Positions 44,246-52,868 of a DNA stretch of 64,000 nucleotides are shown here, one piece after another (within the stretch, counting starts at the first letter, position 1; each line of letters begins with the position of its first letter). A program made the position numbers and the translations under genes. The notes beneath the pieces were generated by a model that was given only the letters and a program-made list of their open reading frames with translations, ran no database searches and had not been told where the DNA came from. The DNA comes from an uncultured Oscillospiraceae bacterium (GTDB lineage: Bacteria > Bacillota > Clostridia > Oscillospirales > Oscillospiraceae), in the NCBI GenBank assembly GCA_950097245.1, contig CATNCS010000001.1, forward strand, positions 51,238 through 115,237, in the 5' to 3' direction.

Positions 44246-44368
44246 GGCTCCTTTGGAAAGGAGCTGTCAGCCGCAGGCTGACTGAGGATTGCGTTTCGCC
44301 GCAGGCGAAACGCAATCCCCACCCGGCTTCGCCGGGAGCCCCTTTCAAAAGGGGCCTTTTCCGCCCTC
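44245..44368. repeat. Composite palindromic repeat cluster (site 2)
   Basis: GGCTCCTTTGGAAAGGAGCT, GTCAGCCGCAGGCTGAC, GGATTGCGTTTCGCCGCAGGCGAAACGCAATCC, CCCGGCTTCGCCGGG, GCCCCTTTCAAAAGGGGC. Confidence 0.8.
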
Positions 44369-44392
44369 AACAACATTTAAGGAGGAACACAC

Positions 44393-44851
44393 ATGAACAA
44401 AACCCAAAACTACAATCTGAATCAATGGGAGAAATCCGACAAGGTCCTGATGGACGACTTCAACGCGGACAACGCAAAAATCGATGCCGCGCTGAAAGGC
44501 GAAGCCGGCGCCCGGGCAGCGGGGGACGCCGCCCTGCAAGCCGCCCTGTCCGCCAAGGGCAACTGCCGGATACGCACGGTCACCCGCGTCGGCGACGGTG
44601 ACATCAACAAGCCCGCCACCGTTACCTTTCCCGAAAAGCCCCTGCTCGTGATGGCGGGGCTGGGCACCAGCATTTTCCTCGCCTATTACGGCGTGGGTTA
44701 CGGAACCTTTCTCCACGGCTCCGACTCGGGTATCAATCTCATCACCTGGTCCGGAAATTCTATGAGTATGGAGGGCCGCGACGCCAATACCCAGTGCAAT
44801 GTCAAGGGCGCGCAATATACGTTTGTGTACCTGGTCGATCCCAACGTATAA
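44393..44851 (+). CDS. Phage tail-fiber-like protein, conserved N-terminal head/diverged tail (paralog 1)
   Basis: MNKTQNYNLNQWEKSDKVLMDDFNADNAKIDAALKGEAGARAAGDAALQAAL...; 5' end nearly identical to the ORF at 59441. Confidence 0.7.
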   Translation: MNKTQNYNLNQWEKSDKVLMDDFNADNAKIDAALKGEAGARAAGDAALQAALSAKGNCRIRTVTRVGDGDINKPATVTFPEKPLLVMAGLGTSIFLAYYGVGYGTFLHGSDSGINLITWSGNSMSMEGRDANTQCNVKGAQYTFVYLVDPNV

Positions 44852-44930
44852 GCAAAGGCAAAGCCCCGCTCCTTTCGGAGCGGGGTCTTTGCAGAGCCTT
44901 GAGACAAACACATCTAAGGCAAGTTTTTGT

Positions 44931-47900
44931 TTAAGCTGTAGCCAGGGTATATGTCAGAGTGATATTCTTGGCCGCGCCAGCTTCAACCGTCACAGTATCG
45001 GTCCCAGTCGCCAGCGCCTGAGTGCCATCGGCAATCAAGGTAGTGGCATTAGCAAAGTTGGCGCTTGTCAGGCCAGTAGTCGTTCCACCCAGAACCGCAG
45101 TGATTTCATCGGTCACATTGACAGCAGTGCCGCCCATAGCGAAAGTCACAGTGACAGCATCGCCAACCTTGACATACACATCAGCAGCCCCGACACTGGC
45201 ACTGACCGTGTTGGTTCCCAGCTCAGTCGTAACAGCCGCAGCGGTTACAGTAACAGCCGCAGCAACCTTCTTGTACACGTCGGTGTTGGTGATGGTCTTG
45301 CCAGCAGCGGGCATAGCAAAACCGGTAAACTTCTCCCCGTTCGCCTTATACTCGTTTCCCTCCTTGTAGTAACCGGGGTCACTCGCTTCGGCAACCTCAA
45401 TCACCACACTAGCACCGACAGGAACATCAACAGCCGCAGTCGTATACGCGGTCTGAGCCTGCGCTGTGATGCCCAAACTCGAGTCTGCAGCCCACTCATA
45501 CTTCCAGCCTGTGGGGATGGTCAGCTTGGCCTTGGCGCGTTCCACGACCACGTCGATCTTCTGGCCCGCAGCGGTCACAACCTGCTGTGCAGTGCTGGTA
45601 ACCTTCCAATTCTCGGCGGCAGCGGGATCCTTAATTGCGGCGTCCGCATCGTTCAGAATGGCCACGCCACCATCCAGGGTAACGTCGATGACCTTAGTAA
45701 GGACAGTTGTACCGGAAGTATTGGTCAGATGATAGTTGACAACAGCCTTAACCTGATCTTGGCTGGTACTGGCTCCATCCTTGGTGTAGGTGAAGCTGAC
45801 CTCGTACTCACGCACGCCCTTGACGTAGGTGACAGTCTTGGAGGCGGTGATAGCGGTGTAGCCAGTCACAGTGGGAGCGGTGATGGTCCAGTAGCCGCTG
45901 GTCAGAGCGGTGGTGGAGACGGTGCGGAGCTCGGGCTCCAGCTCGTCGGTGATGCCGTTGCCCACGTTCAGGATCTTGCGGACCTTGATGGAGCAGTTGT
46001 TGCCGGTCAGGATCTCGCCCTTGGTGGTGACCTCAGTGTCGCTGATGAAGACGACCCACTTGGCAGCGCCCTGGTCGTTCAGCACGGCCACGATACGGCC
46101 GGCGAACTCCTTGGCGGTAGTGGTGACCTCGGGATCGCCCAGCTCGGCGATGGCCTGAGCCACGGAGGAGCACTCGATCTTCTTGGTGTCGCCGTCCACC
46201 TTGTGGATGACCACGGCGGGGGCGCCGTTCACGATGGCCAGACCGCTGTCCTTGGCATAGGTCGTGCCGCCGAAGGTCTTGGTGTCGGGCTGGAAGTACA
46301 TGGTGTTGCCGATCATCTTCAGATCGCTGGCCTCGTACAGCCGCCTGATCTCAGTGCCAACGGTGACGTCGCTGTAGGTCAGATGGCCGCGCTTGGTGAC
46401 ATAGGGGTTGCCAGCGCTGTCGCTGGACTCGTGCTTGGCGTCGCTCAGGCCGCACTCGCTCTTGCTGCCGGCGACAACAGTGGTCCAGTCGTGGCCGATG
46501 TCGTAGATCTCTTCCTTGTCGATCCGCTGGGAGGCGTTGACGGCCTCATCATAGCCCCAATACTGGGTGGTCTTGGCGGGAGTCTTCACGCCGGTGACAT
46601 AGTCGCCGTTGTAGCGCAGCTCCTGCACGTGACCAGGCTCCAGGCTGGAGATCACGGAGCTGAACTTGCTGTTGGTCTTCAGGGTGACGACCTTGCCGTC
46701 CACGACGGCCTCGAACTCCCAGATGGTGGTGCCGTCGCTCAGCCGCTCCTCGCTCTTGGCGGCGGTGAGGATGTAGGCGTAGTTGGCGTTGTTGCCCTTG
46801 GCCTCGCCGATAACCACGGAGGCGATGATGTAGTTGTTCTTGTCGTAGACAGTGTAGATGCTGTCATACAGGGCGGTGCCGGGGATGGCGTTGCCATTGG
46901 TGGTGGTGGTCACCTCGATCTCCACGTTCTGCACGCCGGTGTAGACGCCGGAGACCTCGGTGATGACCTTGCGGGTGGGAGCCTCAGACTTATCCACCAG
47001 CTCGGTGTCGTCGGGCTCCACAACCAGATAGACGGAGTTGTCGTTGCCGTAGACGCGGGTGCCGGTCTTGCCCTGGGCAGCGCCGTTCCAATAAACCGCG
47101 GGAGTCGTGCCGGCGGCAGCCGTGCGGATGGTATCGGAGGCATTCTCGTCGATACGGACGCTGTTGGTCTTGATGGTCAGACCACTGGGATAGCCGGTGG
47201 GAGCGCCAACATCTGTGGCCACCTCAGTGGTGATCATCCGGGTGGCGGGATGCAGGGTGTAGACGTTGTTGCTGTCCACGGTGTAGGTGTACCAGCGGTT
47301 CAGGGCGTACTTCTCAGCGGACATGGAGCCGTCCCACTGCTCGAAGTAGGCGCCGTCGGCGGTGCCTTCCACCTTCTCGATGTTCTTGTTGGTGGCCTTG
47401 GTGTCAACCTTGATCACGCTCTGGGTGCCGTCAGTGAAGATGGCGTTGGCATTGGCGTTGCCGTAGCTGATCCAGCTGCCGCTGGGATCGAAGCCGGTGA
47501 TGAACACGTAGTTGCTCTCACCCTCGAACAGGTCGATGCCGATGGGGTAGCCGTACTTGTCCAGATAGATGTTGTAGGTCTTGTTGACCAGGCGGTCATC
47601 GTCGTACAGGTCCAGAACATCGTCGTTGTAGTAGGTCTTCTGAGAGGTCTTGTACTCGGTGCCGCCGGTGACAACGCTCTTGAACAGGGCGCGGTTGCCG
47701 TCGCTGTTGATGTCGCTGGAGCTGCCCTTGCTGAACTTGGTCAGCGTGGTATCGCTCATGATCTCGGGATCAGAGATAGCGACCACGTCATAACCGGTCA
47801 GGGTCTTGGGGGTATGGCTGGTGTAGTCCTTGCCGGAGACGTTAACCAGAACGTACTGGTCCTGCTTCACGTCCTCGATGGCGGGCACGTCGGTCAGGCT

Positions 47901-49142
47901 GACAGTCTTGGTGTAGCTGTCGGTCTTATAGGTGATGTTGGGGGAGGTGCCGGACTCGGTGATGCTGCCGTAGACATTCAGGGAGACAGACTCAGTGGTC
48001 TTGCTGTAGTCGTTGGCAGCCTTGGCCAGCCAGGTGTTGATGGAGGTGATGTCGATGGTCTCAGCCTCCACGTCCACGAAGACCTGGGTCAGCACGCCGC
48101 GGCCGGTCTGGCCGTAGTCGTTGGTCTGGCGGGACAGGATGTTGGCAGCGGTATCCTCAATCAGCACGCCGTCCACATAGTAGGCGAAGTCGTACTCCTG
48201 GAGGATGGTGCGGCCCAGCTTGTCATACAGGTCCCGCTTGCTGACAGCGGTGGTGTAGGTCTCGCGGATGTTCTCCTTCTTCATGTAGGTGCCGATTTCC
48301 TTGCCGTCGTACTCCCAGGTGCGGGAGGGGCGCATGAACTCGTCGTCAGTGTACCCATACAGCTTCAGGTCGCCGTTGTACAGCCGCTCGCCCAGCTCCA
48401 CGATCCAGCCGTCGTTGGTGGAACCGATGGAGGTGGCCTGAGTCTTGCTGATAGCGGAGGCGAAGGGCTTGTTGCTGGTCACGCTGACGTAGTTGACCTT
48501 ACCGGTGGTGGCCAGAACAGTGCCGTCGGGGTTCAGGAAGGTGGTGGTGTTGCCGTCGGGCTCGACTACGGCGCACTGCAGGGCGTTCAGAACCATCTGA
48601 GCCACCTGGTCACGGGTCATGGCGGAGTCGGCATTGGCGTCCACGCCGTCAAAGATGCCGATCTTGTTGCCCTGGGTCACGGTGGCCAGAATCCAACCGT
48701 CAGCCACATCGTTGGAATACTGGAAGTAGCCCAGCGCCCGCATGAGCATCATGGCGGCCTCCACGGCGGTCACAGAGGAGCCGGGATCGTAGATGCCGTC
48801 GCCGCGGCCGGACAGGATCTTGTTGGCGTAGCAGGCGCCAACGTAACCACGAGCCCAGTCGTAGACGTCGTTAAAGGGACATGCGGCGGAGTAGTAGTTG
48901 TAGTCCAGGTTCAGCAGCTTGCCCATGACAACCGCCATCTCGGCACGGTTGACGGGACGGTCGGGACCAAAGCCGCGCTCGTCGCCGACCATGACCTCGA
49001 TCTCCTGCAGAACCTCGATCGCTTCGACGTTGTTGCTTTCGTCAACATCGTCATAGCCCACAGCGCCGGAACCGACGACCATCATGCCCAGAAACATGAC
49101 AGAGGCCAGAGTCAGGCTGAGGGCCCGCTTCAGGTTTCTCAT
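44931..49142 (-). CDS. Giant SLH-domain S-layer-type protein (paralog 1)
   Basis: Signal peptide MRNLKRALSLTLASVMFLGMMVVGSGAVG; SLH repeats GFGPDRPVNRAEMAVVMGKLLNLD, FNDVYDWARGYVGACYANKILSGRGDGIYDPGSSVTAVEAAMMLMRALGY, SAMTRDQVAQMVLNAL. Confidence 0.92.
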   Translation of the reverse strand: MRNLKRALSLTLASVMFLGMMVVGSGAVGYDDVDESNNVEAIEVLQEIEVMVGDERGFGPDRPVNRAEMAVVMGKLLNLDYNYYSAACPFNDVYDWARGYVGACYANKILSGRGDGIYDPGSSVTAVEAAMMLMRALGYFQYSNDVADGWILATVTQGNKIGIFDGVDANADSAMTRDQVAQMVLNALQCAVVEPDGNTTTFLNPDGTVLATTGKVNYVSVTSNKPFASAISKTQATSIGSTNDGWIVELGERLYNGDLKLYGYTDDEFMRPSRTWEYDGKEIGTYMKKENIRETYTTAVSKRDLYDKLGRTILQEYDFAYYVDGVLIEDTAANILSRQTNDYGQTGRGVLTQVFVDVEAETIDITSINTWLAKAANDYSKTTESVSLNVYGSITESGTSPNITYKTDSYTKTVSLTDVPAIEDVKQDQYVLVNVSGKDYTSHTPKTLTGYDVVAISDPEIMSDTTLTKFSKGSSSDINSDGNRALFKSVVTGGTEYKTSQKTYYNDDVLDLYDDDRLVNKTYNIYLDKYGYPIGIDLFEGESNYVFITGFDPSGSWISYGNANANAIFTDGTQSVIKVDTKATNKNIEKVEGTADGAYFEQWDGSMSAEKYALNRWYTYTVDSNNVYTLHPATRMITTEVATDVGAPTGYPSGLTIKTNSVRIDENASDTIRTAAAGTTPAVYWNGAAQGKTGTRVYGNDNSVYLVVEPDDTELVDKSEAPTRKVITEVSGVYTGVQNVEIEVTTTTNGNAIPGTALYDSIYTVYDKNNYIIASVVIGEAKGNNANYAYILTAAKSEERLSDGTTIWEFEAVVDGKVVTLKTNSKFSSVISSLEPGHVQELRYNGDYVTGVKTPAKTTQYWGYDEAVNASQRIDKEEIYDIGHDWTTVVAGSKSECGLSDAKHESSDSAGNPYVTKRGHLTYSDVTVGTEIRRLYEASDLKMIGNTMYFQPDTKTFGGTTYAKDSGLAIVNGAPAVVIHKVDGDTKKIECSSVAQAIAELGDPEVTTTAKEFAGRIVAVLNDQGAAKWVVFISDTEVTTKGEILTGNNCSIKVRKILNVGNGITDELEPELRTVSTTALTSGYWTITAPTVTGYTAITASKTVTYVKGVREYEVSFTYTKDGASTSQDQVKAVVNYHLTNTSGTTVLTKVIDVTLDGGVAILNDADAAIKDPAAAENWKVTSTAQQVVTAAGQKIDVVVERAKAKLTIPTGWKYEWAADSSLGITAQAQTAYTTAAVDVPVGASVVIEVAEASDPGYYKEGNEYKANGEKFTGFAMPAAGKTITNTDVYKKVAAAVTVTAAAVTTELGTNTVSASVGAADVYVKVGDAVTVTFAMGGTAVNVTDEITAVLGGTTTGLTSANFANATTLIADGTQALATGTDTVTVEAGAAKNITLTYTLATA

Positions 49143-49230
49143 TCGGATTTCCTCCTTACAATTTTTTCGGCCTGAGAGGGGCCGGGTTTCGGATAAACCA
49201 TGGAAAATTTTTTCGTTCTGTCGGCTCTCC

Positions 49231-49504
49231 GGTAGACCCGGGAGATTTAACATTTTTGAAATCATTTTCTCTGTTTTATCCAAATTTTTCGAGGTTTTTC
49301 AACTTTTCTCCCTATCACCCCAGTGTCACGATCCTTGCACGGGATTTTTCGTTGCGGAAAGCAGGAGAAAATCCGAAAAAAGGCCTGTTTCCACGTAAAA
49401 AAGTTTCGCTGGTAGACATCCGGTAGACACCCTAAAATATGGAAAGGCCCCCAACCCCTGGGCCGCAGGGGATTGGAGGCCTTTCTGGTAGACTTTTGGT
49501 AGAC
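49231..49504. repeat. Five GGTAGAC heptamers, including two pairs with 11-bp period, in the S-layer upstream region
   Basis: GGTAGAC at 49231, 49411, 49422, 49487 and 49498. Confidence 0.7.
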
Positions 49505-49650
49505 CTGCGGGAGATTGTACGAAAAAATATTGTCCGCAGGCATCTTAACAAAAGCTTCACAATTCCCGCCTTGACATGGGAAAGACCCTTCTGTATAATA
49601 CATGACATCCTGTCACATTGCGACAGCCTGTCATAACAAGGAGGGAGACT

Positions 49651-50277
49651 GTGCCCACCGCAACATTTTTTCGATTGCCGGAGGAGAAGAGAAAAAGGCT
49701 GATTGATGCCTGTTGGAGCGAGATGACCAGGGTGCGTTTTACCGATGCATCCATCAACCGGATTATTACGGCGGCCCGCATCCCCCGGGGCAGCTTCTAC
49801 CAGTATTTCGAGGACAAAGAGGACCTGATCCGCTACTTATTGGAGGATATGCGGGAGTATTTCGTCTCTCTGCTGCGAAATATCCTCATCGAGGCCCGGG
49901 GCGACCTGTTCGCCCTGCCGCTGGCGGCCTACGACCGCTTTATCGGCCAGCGGGGACATACCGACCCCATGCTCTCCCTGTTTCTCAAGCTGCTGCGGCT
50001 GAATCAGGGGATGGATCTGCAAAATTTCATGGGCGGCCCGGAGCAATTTCTGCCCGACGAGCTGTGGGAGGCGGTGGACACCGTCAAGCTGCGGCGGGGC
50101 AGCCGGGAATATGCCGACCAGGTCTTTCACCTGTCCTGTGCGGTGCTGGCCTTCGCCATTGTGGAGACCCTGCACGACCCGGCCCAGACCACCCAAATAC
50201 GCGAGATGACCCAAATACGTATGGACCTGCTCCGCTACGGCGGGGCGGCGGAAGGATATAAGGAGGAGCCCACATGA
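49651..50277 (+). CDS. TetR/AcrR family regulator of the downstream efflux operon
   Basis: GTG start after AAGGAGGGAG; EEKRKRLIDACWSEMTRVRFTDASINRIITAARIPRGSFYQYFEDKEDLIRYLLEDM. Promoter TTGACA-17-TATAAT and a TGACA/TGTCA-rich palindromic region upstream. Confidence 0.9.
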   Translation: MPTATFFRLPEEKRKRLIDACWSEMTRVRFTDASINRIITAARIPRGSFYQYFEDKEDLIRYLLEDMREYFVSLLRNILIEARGDLFALPLAAYDRFIGQRGHTDPMLSLFLKLLRLNQGMDLQNFMGGPEQFLPDELWEAVDTVKLRRGSREYADQVFHLSCAVLAFAIVETLHDPAQTTQIREMTQIRMDLLRYGGAAEGYKEEPT

Positions 50278-51659
50278 AGCAACGAATAACCGCCCTGCTG
50301 CTGACGGCGGCGCTGGCCCTGTCCCTGCTGGCCACTGCCGCCCTGGCGGCGGAGGAAAGCCCGTCCGCGCCGGCCGCCTCCGCAGTCCAGACGGAGCCTG
50401 ACGGCACCTCCGCCGGGGAGCCGGAGGCCCAGGCGGAGCCTGAGGAAAACGCTGAACAGACCGGCGGCGATACCGGGGAGGAGCCCGAGCCCCCGGTGGA
50501 GGAGTACATACCGGACCCGGTGGGGTCCATCACCTTCGGCAACCTGAACCGCCGGATGCACGAGGGCAACCTCCAGGTGCTGGCCCTTCAGGAGAGCATC
50601 GACATGATTGATGAGCTGGACTACGATAAGCTGAAGGAGGAGCTGCGGGAGCAGCTCAACGAGATTGCCAAGGCCCAGTGGAGCATGGTGATGTCCTCCG
50701 ATATGATGATCCAGGCGGGTATGATGAGCGAGTATGAGTACCACAGCGCCTACGATCAGATGGACAGCGCCTACGACGCCCTGCGCAAGCAGTTTGACGC
50801 CATCAAGGAGGGCGACATGCAGGCGGACAACGCCGACACCGTCCGTCAGCTGAAAAGCCTGCAAAACCAGATCATTATGGCCGGGGAGGCCACCTACATC
50901 GCCCTGACCGCCATGGAGCTGCAGGAGGACGGCCTGGAGCGGCAGCTGGCCGCCCTGGACCGGCAGATTACCGAGCTGGAGCTGCGCTACCAGCTGGGCC
51001 ACGTATCCTCCATGACGGTGAAGCAGGCCAAGTCAGGCCGGGCGGCCCTGTCCAGCGGCCTGTCCACTCTGAGGATGAGCCTGAACACCTACAAGGGGCA
51101 GCTGGAGCTGCTCATCGGGGCGGATATCACCGGGGAGCTCTCCCTGGGGACTCTGCCCACCGTATCCCAGGAGGAGCTGAGCTCCATGGACCTGGAGAAA
51201 GACCTGGAGACCGCCAAGGAAAACAGCTGGGACCTGTACCAGGCCACCGAGGACTACAAGGACGCCCGGGAGAAATACAACGACCACGGGGGGGACTACG
51301 GCCAGACCTACAAGGCCAACGACCGGTCCTACCAGCAGGCCCGGCACACCTACTACTCCGCCAAGTACACCTACGACAACACGGTGCAGAGCTTCGAGCT
51401 GAACCTGCGCAACCTGTATCTGAAGGTGAAGGACTGCCAGCAGATCCTGGCCGCCTCCCGCACCGCCCTGGCGGTGGAGCAGGACAACTACGCCGTGGCC
51501 CAGCTGAAGCAGAGCCAGGGCACCATCTCCCAAAACGCCCTTCTGGAGGCTGAGGATAAGCTGAAGGAGGCCCGGGAGAAGGCGGCCGGGGCGGAAAACG
51601 ACCTGTTCTCCGCCTGGAACACCTACCGCTGGGCCGTGGACTACGGCATTATGAATTAA
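50274..51659 (+). CDS. TolC-family outer-membrane-efflux-like protein
   Basis: Signal peptide; long coiled-coil helices; C-terminal NLRNLYLKVKDCQQILAASRTALAVEQDNYAVAQLKQSQGTISQNALLEAEDKLKEAREKAAGAENDLFSAWNTYRWAVDYG, TolC-like repeat. Operon with MFP and RND genes. Confidence 0.82.
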   Translation: MKQRITALLLTAALALSLLATAALAAEESPSAPAASAVQTEPDGTSAGEPEAQAEPEENAEQTGGDTGEEPEPPVEEYIPDPVGSITFGNLNRRMHEGNLQVLALQESIDMIDELDYDKLKEELREQLNEIAKAQWSMVMSSDMMIQAGMMSEYEYHSAYDQMDSAYDALRKQFDAIKEGDMQADNADTVRQLKSLQNQIIMAGEATYIALTAMELQEDGLERQLAALDRQITELELRYQLGHVSSMTVKQAKSGRAALSSGLSTLRMSLNTYKGQLELLIGADITGELSLGTLPTVSQEELSSMDLEKDLETAKENSWDLYQATEDYKDAREKYNDHGGDYGQTYKANDRSYQQARHTYYSAKYTYDNTVQSFELNLRNLYLKVKDCQQILAASRTALAVEQDNYAVAQLKQSQGTISQNALLEAEDKLKEAREKAAGAENDLFSAWNTYRWAVDYGIMN

Positions 51660-51672
51660 AGGAGACCGCCTC

Positions 51673-52863
51673 ATGAAGCAGAAAAAAATTGTTGCCGCTC
51701 TCCTGGCCGGCGCCATGATATTCGGCCTTGCCGCCTGCCAGTCCGGCGGGGAGGCCTCCGGCTCCCAGGGGGACGCCGCCCCCGCCGGAGTGGCCGTCCA
51801 GGTCCAGGAGGTGGCCATCGACACCATCTCCACCGAGAACAAGGTATCCGGCCGGGTGGTCACCGACGGGCAGGAGTCCGTCTTTGTCATGACCAACGCC
51901 CAGTGCCTGGCCGTCTACGTGGAGGCGGGGGACGCGGTCACCGCCGGGCAGACCCTGTGCGCCCTGGACCTGGCCAGCACTCTGTCCTCCTACAGCGCCG
52001 CCAATATCACCTATACCTCCGCCGTCCAGAGCTATCAGGACCAGGCGGCCATCTTCGACAAGCAGATCGACCTGGCGGAGAAGAATGTCAGCGATTTGCA
52101 GGCCCTGTTTGAGATCGGGGCCGCCTCTCAGCTGGAAATCGACCAGGCGGAGCTGTCTCTCCAGACCGCCCGGGCTCAGCGGGACTCCACCCTGGCCCAG
52201 CTGGAGGCCGGGATGCAGAGCTACAAATCCAACGTGGAGCAGCTGGGGTCCGTACTGGAGAACGTGGACGCCAAGGGCAACGTGATCGCCCCCATCGACG
52301 GCACAATTATCTCCCTCAGCGCCACGGAGGGCGGGTTCATCTCCGCCTCCGCCCCGGTGGCCGTCATCGACGGGGTGGACCGGATGGAGGTGGCGGTCTC
52401 TGTCTCCGAGGCCCTGGTGCCCAAGCTGTCCCGGGGGGACGAGGTGGACGTGTCCATCAGCTCCCTGGGGGTCGACGTGGTGGGCACCATCAAGAGCATC
52501 GACCTGGCCGCCAGCATGCAGACCAAGCTGTACAGCGTCACCGTCTCCATCAACGAGGACGTGCCCGGCCTGCTGTCCGGCATGTTCGCCGACGTGTCCT
52601 TCCGCACCGACACCTCCGCCGACACCGTCGTCATCCCCACCGAGGCCATCCTCACCAGCAACGGCCAGCAGTATGTCTTTGTGGCGGACGGCATCTCAGA
52701 GGGCAGCGGCACCGCCCGCTATGTGGAGATCAGCACCGGCCTGACGGGCAACGGCGTCACCGAGGTCACCTCCGGCCTGAAGGCCGGGGACATGCTGGTG
52801 ACAGTGGGGCAGGCCTACCTGTCTGAGGGCGACCCGGTGCGCATCGTCTCTGAGGAGGGCTGA
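51673..52863 (+). CDS. RND efflux periplasmic-adaptor-like (MFP/HlyD family) lipoprotein
   Basis: Lipobox MIFGLAACQS; NVIAPIDGTIISLSATEGGFISASAPVAVI...VLVT VGQAYLSEGDPVRI; hairpin coiled coil. Confidence 0.92.
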   Translation: MKQKKIVAALLAGAMIFGLAACQSGGEASGSQGDAAPAGVAVQVQEVAIDTISTENKVSGRVVTDGQESVFVMTNAQCLAVYVEAGDAVTAGQTLCALDLASTLSSYSAANITYTSAVQSYQDQAAIFDKQIDLAEKNVSDLQALFEIGAASQLEIDQAELSLQTARAQRDSTLAQLEAGMQSYKSNVEQLGSVLENVDAKGNVIAPIDGTIISLSATEGGFISASAPVAVIDGVDRMEVAVSVSEALVPKLSRGDEVDVSISSLGVDVVGTIKSIDLAASMQTKLYSVTVSINEDVPGLLSGMFADVSFRTDTSADTVVIPTEAILTSNGQQYVFVADGISEGSGTARYVEISTGLTGNGVTEVTSGLKAGDMLVTVGQAYLSEGDPVRIVSEEG

Positions 52864-52868
52864 GGCCT

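Noticed and set aside
44145-44368. Possible CRISPR array in the palindrome clusters
   Set aside because: The palindromes differ from each other, spacing is irregular, and no cas genes or constant direct repeats with unique spacers are present.
44799-49175. 1458-aa plus-strand ORF
   Set aside because: Exactly antisense to the SLH protein and composed of L/G/V/D/H-rich low-information sequence typical of the antisense frame of GC-biased genes; no signal peptide, no domain motif.
49439-49530. GGTAGAC repeats as a definite integrase attachment site
   Set aside because: No integrase nearby and no duplicated boundary visible; kept only as a phased-repeat observation.
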